A DNA stretch of 64,000 nucleotides from Spirochaetota bacterium (GTDB lineage Bacteria; Spirochaetota; Spirochaetia; Treponematales; Rectinemataceae), in contig JAJUIB010000010.1 of the NCBI GenBank assembly GCA_029265615.1, positions 44,043 through 108,042 on the forward strand, given 5' to 3'. The notes under the pieces are model-generated. The model made no database searches. It was given only the letters and a program-made list of their open reading frames with translations, and was not told the origin of the DNA. Position numbers and translations under genes: made by a program. Within the stretch, counting starts at the first letter, position 1; every line of letters starts with the position of its first letter. Of the stretch, positions 1 through 8,547 are shown piece after piece.

Positions 1-192
1 CCTGTCCTCGAGAAGGCTGATGTTGCGGTCGGCGGTCTCGTTGAGCTCGATGTTGAGCGCGCGCACTTCCTTACGAATGTCCGCAAGCAAGCCTTCGAGC
101 TCGAGGGCGCGCTTAAGCCGAGTACGCACATAGAACCAGAGGAGAAGGAGACCGAGAAGGTCGAGGGCGACAAGCGTGAAAAAACTAGCCAT
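1..192 (-). CDS. small membrane-anchored coiled-coil protein, C-terminus beyond the window
   Basis: The ATG is at 190-192 on the minus strand and 64 codons are open to the window edge, so the C-terminus is missing. The protein begins MASFFTLVALDLLG and has one hydrophobic segment at about residues 4-21 (LVALDLLGLLLLWFYV), then a charged, leucine-rich stretch (about 25-64) that reads as a coiled coil. This is the layout of small one-pass membrane proteins at the tail of spirochaete flagellar operons. It starts 6 bp after the preceding small gene, so it is very probably co-transcribed. I do not recognise a specific function. Confidence 0.7.
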   Translation of the reverse strand, partial: MASFFTLVALDLLGLLLLWFYVRTRLKRALELEGLLADIRKEVRALNIELNETADRNISLLEDR

Positions 193-198
193 ATGCTC

Positions 199-537
199 CT
201 AGCCGGAAAGATCGATCTTCGTGCCGAGGTCGGGATCGCGGACGACCTCTTCCCCTTGCGCAGCTTCCTCTTCAGTGCCGTCGCGCCCGCCCTCCTCACC
301 CGGCCCCTGGCCCTTTCGACCTGGCCCGCGCTCCTTGCGATCCCGCACAGGCGGCGCACCGCCTTCAGGCTCCTCGGGCCGACGCACCGCCTCCTTTGTT
401 TCATCGCGCCGCTTTTGCTCGGCCGCGCCCTTTATCGCCGATTGAAGAAGGGCGCCCTCCTTCTCGGCCGCCTGTTCGCGACCAACCTGCTGCATCTGCA
501 TGAAGAGAGTCTGGAGGTCAATCGGCCTTATAGGCAT
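199..537 (-). CDS. conserved small charged protein of the flagellar operon tail
   Basis: 112 residues, start MPIRPIDLQTLF. The N-terminal 35 residues look structured (MPIRPIDLQ followed by QMQQVGREQAAEKE, an amphipathic helix). The rest is highly charged, rich in E, R, G and P, and probably disordered, with no membrane segment or signal peptide. Its start overlaps the end of the FapA-domain gene by 20 bp and its stop is 6 bp before the next gene, so it belongs to the operon. Similar short proteins with this N-terminus sit after the sigma factor and FapA gene in treponemes, as I recall. Function unknown. Confidence 0.7.
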   Translation of the reverse strand: MPIRPIDLQTLFMQMQQVGREQAAEKEGALLQSAIKGAAEQKRRDETKEAVRRPEEPEGGAPPVRDRKERGPGRKGQGPGEEGGRDGTEEEAAQGEEVVRDPDLGTKIDLSG

Positions 538-2500
538 CGGGAGGCCCCCTCTTAAGTATCTCGTCCTCAGGCTCTTCGTACTTTGTCGTGCGGATGAGCT
601 GGTTCTCGAGATAGAAGGTTATCGCCTTGAGCTCGGTTTTGATGTCTTCGCGAACATCCTTGATGCAGATCTTGACGCCGGGATATACGCGCCCCGAGGC
701 GCTCACTCGCCCGCGTATCTTGAGGCCGTTGAGGTAGGTCTGTACGCCTTCGATCTCCTTCGCGACAGCGCGGAGTTCGGCGACGAGCTCCGTACGTTGC
801 GCGATGTAGTCCTGGAGCACAGCCTCTTTGTCCTCGGGTAGCTCCTTCCGCTGCTTTTTGAGCGCGTTGAGCGTCGCTATATTCTTGTCAAGGCCGTCAA
901 CCTGCCGGGAAAGTTGCCCGGCCTGCGCCTGGAGCTGGTCGAGCTTTTCCTTGCTCTTCGGGTCATAGCCAACTTCGAGCACGGTCTCCGCGCCGCCAAC
1001 GGGGGAGCCCAAGGTCTTTGCGTTGATCTCCTCGCAGGCGCGGTAGCGACCACCGACAATCGCCGCGCGCTTACCTTGGCAAATGATCTTCTTGTTTGCG
1101 ACCACCGTCGAGTTGATGATGCCATCCGACACGATGAGATTTTCGCCGGCCTCGACAAAGGCGTTCTCGATGAACTTGGACCAAATGTTCTTGCCGGCCT
1201 GGACGATGCCGCCGGATTTCGCAGCCACGCCCTGGTGGACGACGATGTCTCCTTCGGCGATGAGCTCGCTCTTGCCGACGGTGCCGCGCACCTCGATGTT
1301 GCCCGAGGCCTTGACGGAAAAGCCGTCTTCGACATTGCCCTGCACGATGACCGTGCCGAGAAACATGATGTTCCCCGTTTTGAGCGAAACATCGCCCTGA
1401 ACGGTCAGTATCTCCTCGACGTTGATCTTGCCGCCGATGTAGGTGACCTGGCCGTTGATGTCGGCGACGATCGTGACACCGTCGTCGGCGAGGTGCACAT
1501 TTCTGCCGAGCGGTGGCGGCGCATCCTTGCCATTCTTCGCGGGGATGCTCTTGCCAGTGACCGTACGCCCCGCCTGGCCATTCTCTGGCGGCAGGCGCCG
1601 GGCGAGGGGCTGGCCTGCGACGACATTCTGGATGAGGCCAAGCTCCTTCCAATTGACGCGGCCGTCCGAGGCCTCTTTGAGCTTGAGCTTGGACTTATCG
1701 GTTTCGAAATTGAACTGGACACCCGCATCCCGGCCATTCTGGGGCCGGGTACCTTCCGCGACAAGCACGGGCTCGCGATACCGCGGACGATCCTCGAGCG
1801 CCTGAACCGCCTCGTCGATGATGCCGTAGACAACACGGTTGTTGCGAAGAAAGGCGAGGATTGCATCCTTCGAGAGGTCGCAGCCGCCAGGCCCAGGCGG
1901 GGTGAGCTGGACAAAGGCCTTCATCTCCTGATCGGTAATGTCCACGGTGAGGAGGGCGTCATTCGCGGGGTTCGCGATAAACTCGCCCACCTTGACGTAC
2001 TCGCCCGAAGCGCGGCGCACGGCCTCCTTCACGAGCGCCTCGTCGTAGTTCCGTACCGCGCGCTGCTCAAGACGCTCAAAGGCCTGGCTTTCACTCGCAC
2101 GGCGCCCCTTGCCGACAGGCGGTGTCACCTTGAGCAGGGCCCCATCTGGCGCAAGGCGGACAAAGCATTCGCCGTCGCGGTCCTTGGGCAGCTCGGTGGC
2201 GGCGGCAACGGCGGCAAAGACATCCACCTCCTCGGGAAGCGCCACTTCCTTTTTCTCCGCGGCAAGGTAGACGCGCAGCCGCCAGGGCTTGCGGCCAATG
2301 CCGAGGGGACCTGCAAGCCCCTTTTCAAGCACCTCGTACTCAAGACGAGACAGCGGTACGGAAAGCTGGACAGCAGCGTCGGCGAGCGCCTCTTCGCGGC
2401 TCATCCCCTCGACGACGAGGGACTTTTTCCCCTTATCCTCCTCGAGGTGGAGCCGCATGAGCTGGGCAACCTCGGCCAGACCGACTTTCCGTTCCGCCAT
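518..2500 (-). CDS. FapA (DUF342) domain protein
   Basis: 660 residues. The N-terminal part (about 1-130) contains a KH/Jag-N-like stretch (SREEALADAAVQL, LEYEVLEKG), a family feature. The centre (about 200-520) has the Gly/Val-rich right-handed beta-helix pattern of FapA/DUF342 (repeats such as GNIMFLGTVIVQGNV, ASGNIEVRGTVG, AEGDIVVHQGV). A coiled-coil segment (about 530-600, LDQLQAQAGQLSRQVDG) precedes a final strand region. FapA proteins are cytoplasmic and often sit beside flagellar or polar genes; their biochemical role is unclear. It starts 4 bp after the FliA-type sigma factor stop, as in treponemal flagellar operons. No catalytic residues are evident. Confidence 0.85.
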   Translation of the reverse strand: MAERKVGLAEVAQLMRLHLEEDKGKKSLVVEGMSREEALADAAVQLSVPLSRLEYEVLEKGLAGPLGIGRKPWRLRVYLAAEKKEVALPEEVDVFAAVAAATELPKDRDGECFVRLAPDGALLKVTPPVGKGRRASESQAFERLEQRAVRNYDEALVKEAVRRASGEYVKVGEFIANPANDALLTVDITDQEMKAFVQLTPPGPGGCDLSKDAILAFLRNNRVVYGIIDEAVQALEDRPRYREPVLVAEGTRPQNGRDAGVQFNFETDKSKLKLKEASDGRVNWKELGLIQNVVAGQPLARRLPPENGQAGRTVTGKSIPAKNGKDAPPPLGRNVHLADDGVTIVADINGQVTYIGGKINVEEILTVQGDVSLKTGNIMFLGTVIVQGNVEDGFSVKASGNIEVRGTVGKSELIAEGDIVVHQGVAAKSGGIVQAGKNIWSKFIENAFVEAGENLIVSDGIINSTVVANKKIICQGKRAAIVGGRYRACEEINAKTLGSPVGGAETVLEVGYDPKSKEKLDQLQAQAGQLSRQVDGLDKNIATLNALKKQRKELPEDKEAVLQDYIAQRTELVAELRAVAKEIEGVQTYLNGLKIRGRVSASGRVYPGVKICIKDVREDIKTELKAITFYLENQLIRTTKYEEPEDEILKRGPPDAYKAD

Positions 2501-2504
2501 ATTC

Positions 2505-3293
2505 CTACAGAATACCCTTGCGCACGTTGGTGAGCTTGGCCCGTAGACGCAGAATCGCCTTAGTGTGGAGCTGGCTGACCCGCGACTCCGTCACCTCGAG
2601 CACCTGGCCGATTTCCTTGAGAGTAAGGTCCTCGTAGTAGTAGAGCACGAGAACCTTTTTTTCCTTTTCAGGTAGCTCGTTGATCGCCTGAACGATGACG
2701 CGCTTCACCTCTTCACGCTCAACGGCGGAGTCGGGATTGAGGCTTGCGGGGGACTCGATGCTCTCGCCGATAGAAATTTTATCCGCGTCGTCGCCCGAAT
2801 ACCACACATCATTGAGCGAGAGAATCGAGGTGCCCGATATCTTGAGCATCGTCTTGACGAGCTCGTCCTCGGAAAGTCCGAGCGATTCGGCTATCTCCTG
2901 GTCGGTGGCGGGTCGCCCAAGCTTGGCCTCGAGGCTCACGATGGCCTCTTCGAGCTCTTTTGTCTTCTGGCGGACCGAGCGCGGCACCCAGTCGATCGAG
3001 CGGAGCTCGTCAAAAATCGCCCCGCGGATACGCGTCACCGCATAGGTCTTGAATTTGACGTTTTTATCTGGATCGAACTTATCGATCGCATCGAGGAGGC
3101 CGAACACTCCAAAGCCGACCAAATCCTCAAACTCGACCGTGTTCGGCATGCTCGCGGCGACCTTGCCCGCCACGTACTTCACGAGGGGAGCGTACTGCCG
3201 TATAAAGGCGTCGCGGATTTGAGGATCCCTCGTGCGTTTGTAGAGGGACCAAAGCTCGTCTTCGCCTAATCGCGCGTGCGGGTTTTCGGCCAT
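2505..3293 (-). CDS. fliA: FliA/WhiG-family sigma factor (sigma28)
   Basis: 262 residues, the usual size of FliA/WhiG. Region 2 is visible at about 35-95 ([21 protein letters not shown], then [19 protein letters not shown]), region 3 at about 100-150 ([26 protein letters not shown]), and region 4 with its helix-turn-helix at about 205-255 ([37 protein letters not shown]). In spirochaetes this factor directs RNA polymerase to late flagellar and chemotaxis promoters. Here it lies inside the main flagellar operon, 6 bp after an acidic repeat protein and 4 bp before fapA. No FlgM anti-sigma gene is seen in the window, so control by export cannot be judged. Confidence 0.93.
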   Translation of the reverse strand: MAENPHARLGEDELWSLYKRTRDPQIRDAFIRQYAPLVKYVAGKVAASMPNTVEFEDLVGFGVFGLLDAIDKFDPDKNVKFKTYAVTRIRGAIFDELRSIDWVPRSVRQKTKELEEAIVSLEAKLGRPATDQEIAESLGLSEDELVKTMLKISGTSILSLNDVWYSGDDADKISIGESIESPASLNPDSAVEREEVKRVIVQAINELPEKEKKVLVLYYYEDLTLKEIGQVLEVTESRVSQLHTKAILRLRAKLTNVRKGIL

Positions 3294-3299
3294 CTTCGC

Positions 3300-4193
3300 T
3301 TACCCTTTCTGATCACGTTTGAGCAAAGTCCTCACGGCCTGCGCAAGGAGGGCGGGATCGGTGTCGCGCTGCGCGCCACCTAAAGCAGCATCGCCGCCTA
3401 AAGCGGCGCGCGCATAACTCCCCGATGCGCTGTCCTCGCGCACCGCGGCAGCCACCTCGCCGGAGCGCGGCGCCGAGAAACTGTCGGACAAGGCATCGAG
3501 GTCCGGAAGCACATCGAGGTCTTCAAGGCCTTCCGCTCGCGCGGCGGCGGGGGGGGTGGGCGGGACGGCTGCCGCGGATTCCTCCTCGGCGTCGAGGAGA
3601 CTTGCGGTGCCGAATTCAAAGTCCTCATCCCCTTCGGGCTCGACAAGCGAGGCGGTAACAGGCCTGAGTGCCGCACTGCGCGAACTCTCACCGACCCTCA
3701 CCGCATCCGCAGGGCGCATATCCAGAGCAGGCGCATCCTCCCGGCCCTCTGGCTGAGCGCCGCGCCCTCCTGCGACGGATGTAGCAGGAGAGGCCGCGCT
3801 CCCCGGCTCCTCGCCGGGAAGGACGATGTCGACCGCAGAGCCGGGACGTGGAAATTCGCCGCGGACGGCGTCATCGTTTGCGGCGTACTCCAGAGACGCC
3901 GTGCCACGCGGCGTTTTGGCGTCCGCGGCGTCGCCGTCCGCGGCGTCGCCGTCCGCGGCGTCGCCGTCCGCGGCGTCGCCGTTCACGGCGTCGCCGTTCA
4001 CGGCGAACAGCTCGGGGAGGAAGCGCCGCATTGCCCACAGCGCCCCATAGACGAAGGCACCGATGACGAGGCCTCCTAGGAGGGCGCGCAGGGCAAGGAC
4101 GAAGAAGGGGGCGCGGTAGAGCGCGCCGACAATGGCCGACAGCGCCGCAGCCGCCCCGGAGGCGATGAGCGATGCTCGCAGATCCTTGTCCAC
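3300..4193 (-). CDS. membrane protein with acidic tandem-repeat linker, flagellar operon
   Basis: 297 residues from a GTG start at 4191-4193. This start follows GGGGGGAGG with 6 bases of spacing, which is better than the in-frame GTG at 4212-4214. Two hydrophobic segments are likely at about residues 5-45 (LIASGAAAALSAIVGALY and a second LALRALLGGLVIGAFVYGAL). A five-residue repeat GDAAD follows, then a long acidic Ala/Glu/Pro-rich low-complexity region, ending in a more ordered tail (ALLAQAVRTLLKRDQKG). It lies between flhG and the sigma factor, where treponemes carry a poorly conserved gene. Function unknown; the low-complexity part argues for a tether. Confidence 0.65.
   Translation of the reverse strand: MDKDLRASLIASGAAAALSAIVGALYRAPFFVLALRALLGGLVIGAFVYGALWAMRRFLPELFAVNGDAVNGDAADGDAADGDAADGDAADAKTPRGTASLEYAANDDAVRGEFPRPGSAVDIVLPGEEPGSAASPATSVAGGRGAQPEGREDAPALDMRPADAVRVGESSRSAALRPVTASLVEPEGDEDFEFGTASLLDAEEESAAAVPPTPPAAARAEGLEDLDVLPDLDALSDSFSAPRSGEVAAAVREDSASGSYARAALGGDAALGGAQRDTDPALLAQAVRTLLKRDQKG
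3921..4010 (-). repeat. 15-bp in-frame tandem repeat (GDAAD), about six units
   Basis: On the plus strand four identical units gtccgcggcgtcgcc lie at 3921-3980. A fifth unit at 3981-3995 has gttcacggcg at its start, and a partial sixth ends near 4010. The period is a multiple of three, so copy-number changes keep the frame of the acidic linker in the surrounding gene. Confidence 0.95.
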
Positions 4194-4270
4194 CGAGGCC
4201 CTCCCCCCATTCACTCAAGATTAGGCCGAAATCCGACCAGCCGTCAAGTTCGGCCGCCCACGCACGAGCC

Positions 4271-5194
4271 TCACTCCTTGCCGAAAAGTTTCTTGATGAA
4301 ACGGCCTATGCCCTTGTCGTCGGCGAATTCTGTCTTTTCGATGCGCCCCACGAGGTGATGCACCGAAATAGCGGCCTTGGACTTGGGTTCTGCAACGATA
4401 AAGGGCCGTTGCCGCACCACGCCGGCGGGCACGACGGGATCATCGTAGATGCACCCGAGATACTCGACCTTGAGATTAAGGAACTGGCCCGAGATGTTGA
4501 TGATGCGCTCGGCGACGCGGCGCCCCTCCGTCACCGATTTGACGCGGTTAACGACGAGCTTAAGCCCTATGTTGAGGTTCTCGATCTCGGTTGCGATGAT
4601 CTTGATGATGCCGTAAGCATCGGTGATGGCGGTCGGCTCGGGAGTCGTCACGATGATCGCGTCGTCCGCCGCCGCGATAAAGGAGAGGACGTTGCTCGAA
4701 ACGCCGGCGCTCGTGTCGATGATGATGATATCGGCCTCGGAAAGCGTGTACAGCTCGCCTATGAAGTTCTGCCGCTCCTCCTCGGAGAGATTCGCGATCT
4801 TCGAGAACCCCGAGGCCCCCGCGACGATGCGAATCCCGTACTCCGTGTCGAGGATAATGTCGCGCATCGTCTTCTGCTTCCGAATCACATGGTACAGGTT
4901 GTACTTCGGGATCATGTTGAGCATAACGTTGACATTCGCAAGCCCGAGGTCCGCGTCCATAACCACGACGCGCTTGCCGAGCTGGGCGTAAGCAATCGCG
5001 AGGTTGACGGAGAGGTTCGTCTTCCCAACGCCGCCCTTGCCGCTTGCGACTGCGATAATCCGCGTCTTCTTTGCATCGCCCCCGCCCCGCGCCCCCGCCT
5101 GCGTGGTCGGCTGTGCCGCACCCGGGCTCTCCGGCCGCGCGGACTGAGGGCGCGCCCCCATGATCTCCCTAAGGGCCTGTGCCTGGTCTTCCAT
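4271..5194 (-). CDS. flhG: FlhG/FleN, MinD-like flagellar number ATPase
   Basis: 307 residues. After a 40-residue N-terminus containing the DQAQALREIM segment typical of FlhG (which binds and activates FlhF), a deviant Walker A motif ASGKGGVGKTNLSVNLA appears at about 50-66, then switch I (VVVMDADLGLANVNVML) and DTSAGVSSNVLSF. It is a membrane-associated ATPase that works with FlhF to set flagellar number and position. Its start is 25 bp beyond the flhF stop, in the order flhA-flhF-flhG conserved in spirochaetes. The C-terminal amphipathic helix expected for membrane binding is plausible at IGRFIKKLFGKE. Confidence 0.95.
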   Translation of the reverse strand: MEDQAQALREIMGARPQSARPESPGAAQPTTQAGARGGGDAKKTRIIAVASGKGGVGKTNLSVNLAIAYAQLGKRVVVMDADLGLANVNVMLNMIPKYNLYHVIRKQKTMRDIILDTEYGIRIVAGASGFSKIANLSEEERQNFIGELYTLSEADIIIIDTSAGVSSNVLSFIAAADDAIIVTTPEPTAITDAYGIIKIIATEIENLNIGLKLVVNRVKSVTEGRRVAERIINISGQFLNLKVEYLGCIYDDPVVPAGVVRQRPFIVAEPKSKAAISVHHLVGRIEKTEFADDKGIGRFIKKLFGKE

Positions 5195-5218
5195 ACCTCG
5201 TCTCCGTTCCGCCCGTTA

Positions 5219-6436
5219 TCAGAGGGCCTCGTGCCCGCGGCGCGATGCGGATTCACCGTAGCGCTCCTCAAGCCGCGGCCTGTCGACGCGGAAACCCTCG
5301 AGTCTCGTGAGGAGGCCCGTGACGGTCGCCCGCTCGATATCCTGGGGCACGCGTTGCCCCGTGGTCACATAGGAAAGTGGCTTCCGGCGCTCGGCAAGCA
5401 CCGAGACCGCATTGCCCACGCGGTTGGTTTCATCAAGCTTCGTGAGCACGACCGCGCGGTAGCCGAAGGGCTCGAACTGTCTGAGCGTCTCGGCCATATC
5501 GCTCGCCTTCATCGTCGCCGGCACGGCAAGATGCACCTCTGCCTGCGGCCCGCAGGCGGCGATGAGCCGCTGCATCTCCGCAAGGCGGACCGCATCGCGC
5601 GGGCTCTTGCCAATGGTGTCCACGAGGATGAGGTCGGCGTCAGCGTGGAAGGCGAGCGTCTTCCTGAGGTCTTCGGCGGTTTCGACGCAGGAGACGGGCA
5701 CCCCCATGATGTTGCCGTAGGTCTCTATCTGCTGACGGGCGCCAATGCGGTAGTTGTCGATCGTGACCATGCGCACCGATTTCGGCCGTTCGCCGAGCAT
5801 CCCAACCGCATAGATAGCGGCGAGCTTCGCAATAGTCGTCGTTTTGCCGACCCCTGTCGGCCCCACGAGGGCAAGAACCCGGGGACCGCGCGGGGGTCGC
5901 TGGTCGCCCTCGCGCCAGAGCTCGACAAGGTCGCCGATCCGTTCAAGGAGCGCCGCCTCAAGGCCCTCCCAGTCCTCGAGGGCTTCGAGGGTAAAATCAC
6001 GCCGGAGGGAGCCAACGAGCTCGCGCCTGAGCGTGTCGGTAAAATCGTTTTGTGCTAGGAGCTCTTCGGCACGGCGGATCGATTCGTGTTCCTCCTCGGA
6101 TGGGGGACGGACGAGAACGCCGATGCTCTCCTTAAGACCGCGTAGCTCCTCGAGCACCTTGCCGAGCGCTTCATCGGACTTTGCCTGATCGGCGCGGGCG
6201 CGTTCGAGGATCTTGCGCTTTTCCTCCTCAAGATCCTTGGGCGTCGGCCGGGGCTCGACCCGGGGAGCAGGGCGGATGTATCCCGTCACTTCGACCGCCT
6301 CCCGCGCGAAGAGGCCGAGGACGCCCCCCGTGCGCACGGTCCGATGCGAGAGTATCTGCGCCTGATCGCCGTATTTTGCGCGCACCCGGTCAAGCGCTTC
6401 CCGGTGTGTCGCACCTTGCTCGGTGAAATACTGCAT
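5219..6436 (-). CDS. flhF: FlhF, SRP-type GTPase for flagellar placement
   Basis: 405 residues. The N-terminal basic B domain begins MQYFTEQGATHREALDRVRAKYG. The central region has charged helices (about 90-170), and the NG GTPase domain carries G1 [20 protein letters not shown]3 DTIGKSPRD, and G4 VLTKLDETNRVG. FlhF is the SRP-family GTPase that recruits early flagellar components to the pole. It starts 6 bp after flhA. All nucleotide-binding motifs appear intact. Confidence 0.95.
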   Translation of the reverse strand: MQYFTEQGATHREALDRVRAKYGDQAQILSHRTVRTGGVLGLFAREAVEVTGYIRPAPRVEPRPTPKDLEEEKRKILERARADQAKSDEALGKVLEELRGLKESIGVLVRPPSEEEHESIRRAEELLAQNDFTDTLRRELVGSLRRDFTLEALEDWEGLEAALLERIGDLVELWREGDQRPPRGPRVLALVGPTGVGKTTTIAKLAAIYAVGMLGERPKSVRMVTIDNYRIGARQQIETYGNIMGVPVSCVETAEDLRKTLAFHADADLILVDTIGKSPRDAVRLAEMQRLIAACGPQAEVHLAVPATMKASDMAETLRQFEPFGYRAVVLTKLDETNRVGNAVSVLAERRKPLSYVTTGQRVPQDIERATVTGLLTRLEGFRVDRPRLEERYGESASRRGHEAL

Positions 6437-6442
6437 GACGTT

Positions 6443-8533
6443 TTATCCTTCCAGTCGTATCTCGCCCACCGCCTCGACCCTCGCCTCGGCGACTATCTCG
6501 GGAACCGAGAGCACCACAAGATCGGGGATTTCCCGCTCCGTGCTCGACTTGACGAGCGCCCGCGCCGCCTCGGAGCATAGGATGACCGGGAACCAGCCCT
6601 TCGCCTGCACGGCAGCCACCGCGCGCGTGAGCGCCTTGATCCACTGGCGCTGCACGACCGGCTCGAGGGCGGACATCGCGCCCATGGGCGAGTCGACGCG
6701 GCTCTCGATTATCTTCTGCTCAAGCGAGGGCTCGATCGTAAGAACGCGTAGCGTGCGGTCCTGGTCGGCATACTGAAGGCATATCTGTCGGCCGAGGGCC
6801 TGGCGGGCTTTCTCGACAAGAAAGCCTATGTCCTTCGTGACGCCGGCATAGTCCGCAAGCGTCTCGAGGATGGCGACCATGTTCCGGATCGACACCTGCT
6901 CGCGCAAAAGGCCCTGAAGGACCTTCTGCGTCTCGCCGAGCGACAGCCGCTTTTGCGCATCCTCGACAACCGCGGGGTAATCCTTCTTGAGCGCGTCGAG
7001 GATCGCCTGCACCTCCTGGCGGCCGAGTATTTCGGCTGCGTGGCGCTTGATGATCTCCGTAAGATGGGTCGCGACAATGCTCGGCGGGTCGACCACCGTG
7101 TAACCTGCGCGCTCGGCGCGGTCGCGGTTCTCCTCGGAAATCCAGAGCGCGGGGAGCCCAAAGGTCGGATCCTTCGTGCGCTCGCCCGGAAGGTCCTCGA
7201 GGGCACCGCCTGGATTGATGGCGAGGTAGTGGCCAATGCGGATGAGGCCGCGGCCGACCTCGACGCCCTTGATCTTGAACGAGTACTCCGAAGGCTCAAG
7301 GCGCATGTTGTCGATGATGCGGATGCGAGGCACGACAAGGCCCATGTCGAGGGCGCTCTCCTTCCGAATCCGCGTTATCCGCTCGAGGAGGTCGGCGCCC
7401 TTGTCCTTATCGACGAGCGGGATGAGACCGTAACCCAGCTCGAGACTGATGGGATCGAGGGGCACGACGGGCGCAAGCTCGGCGGGGGCTTCGGCCTTCT
7501 TGACCCCTCCCGCCTGTGCCGCGCGCGCCTTATCGGCTGCCGCAGCCTCCTTCCGTGCAAGCCGGATGCCGATGAAGGCAAGGAGCCCCGCCATGGGGAT
7601 AAGCACATACCAGGGAAAGCCGGGTAGGATGGCGAGGAGCGCGAGCACCGCCGCCGCAACAAAGTATATCTTCGCGCTCTGCGTGAACTGCGTCGCGACC
7701 TCGCGGCCGAAAGTGCCCTCGGCATTGGCGCGAGTGACGATGATGCCCGTCGCAACCGATATAAGGAGGGCTGGGAGCTGGGACAAAAGGCCGTCGCCGA
7801 CAGTGAGTGCCGTGTAGGTAGTGATAGCTGTCTGGAAGCTCTCACGATGGAGCACCATGCCGATAATGAAGCCGCCAAGGAGGTTCACGACGGAGATGAA
7901 TATGCCCACCTTGACATTACCCGATATGAACTTCGAGGCGCCGTCCATCTGGCCGTAAAAGTCGACCTCGCGCTGGACCTCGGCCTTGCGCCGTATGGCC
8001 TCCTCCTCGGAGATAGCGCCCGAGTTGTACTCCGCCTCGATGGCCATCTGCTTACCGGGAAGTCCGTCCAGAGTAAAACGCGCCGCGACCTCGGCGATGC
8101 GCGTCGAGCCCTTCGTGATGACAATAGCCTGCACCGCGATGATGACCACGAAGATGATGAATCCGATGACCAAGCCCTCGGTGCCACCCGAGCCGACGAC
8201 AAAGGTCGCAAAGGCGCGGATGAGCCGCGAGTCGAAATTTGCGCCCTTCGTGAGTATGAGCCGCGTCGACGAGATGTTGAGCGCGAGGCCAAAAACCGTC
8301 GACACGAGAAGCATCGTCGGGAAGATGGAGAACTCCGTCGCCTTCCGCGTGTAGAGGACGATGAGGATGGTGAGGATTGCCAACGTGAGGTTGAAGGCAA
8401 GAAGCGCGTCGAGAAGGACGGCGGGCACGGGGATAATGATCATGAGGACGACCGCGATGGTCGCCGCCGCGACCGCTATGTCTGAGGGGTTCGCAAGGAG
8501 CGTTTCGCGGACCGCCCTCTGGGTATCGGACAT
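6443..8533 (-). CDS. flhA: FlhA, flagellar type III export gate protein
   Basis: 696 residues, a normal length. The N-terminal half (about 1-335) is membrane-spanning with hydrophobic segments such as IAVAAATIAVVLMIIIPVPA and the conserved cytoplasmic loop with FTLDGLPGKQMAIEAE and GAISEEEAIRRK. The C-terminal half (about 370-696) is the cytoplasmic ring domain that docks chaperone-substrate complexes. FlhA forms the nonameric export gate in the inner membrane below the basal body. It lies between flhB and flhF, with 14 bp to flhB. Confidence 0.97.
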   Translation of the reverse strand: MSDTQRAVRETLLANPSDIAVAAATIAVVLMIIIPVPAVLLDALLAFNLTLAILTILIVLYTRKATEFSIFPTMLLVSTVFGLALNISSTRLILTKGANFDSRLIRAFATFVVGSGGTEGLVIGFIIFVVIIAVQAIVITKGSTRIAEVAARFTLDGLPGKQMAIEAEYNSGAISEEEAIRRKAEVQREVDFYGQMDGASKFISGNVKVGIFISVVNLLGGFIIGMVLHRESFQTAITTYTALTVGDGLLSQLPALLISVATGIIVTRANAEGTFGREVATQFTQSAKIYFVAAAVLALLAILPGFPWYVLIPMAGLLAFIGIRLARKEAAAADKARAAQAGGVKKAEAPAELAPVVPLDPISLELGYGLIPLVDKDKGADLLERITRIRKESALDMGLVVPRIRIIDNMRLEPSEYSFKIKGVEVGRGLIRIGHYLAINPGGALEDLPGERTKDPTFGLPALWISEENRDRAERAGYTVVDPPSIVATHLTEIIKRHAAEILGRQEVQAILDALKKDYPAVVEDAQKRLSLGETQKVLQGLLREQVSIRNMVAILETLADYAGVTKDIGFLVEKARQALGRQICLQYADQDRTLRVLTIEPSLEQKIIESRVDSPMGAMSALEPVVQRQWIKALTRAVAAVQAKGWFPVILCSEAARALVKSSTEREIPDLVVLSVPEIVAEARVEAVGEIRLEG

Positions 8534-8547
8534 CGTGCTCTATCCTC

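Noticed and set aside
914..2533. 539-codon open frame on the plus strand opposite the FapA gene
   Set aside because: It is antisense to a recognised protein in GC-rich DNA, where long opposite-strand frames are common, and its translation shows no family features. Similar antisense frames at 4172-6058, 20784-22151 and 25479-27503 were rejected for the same reason.
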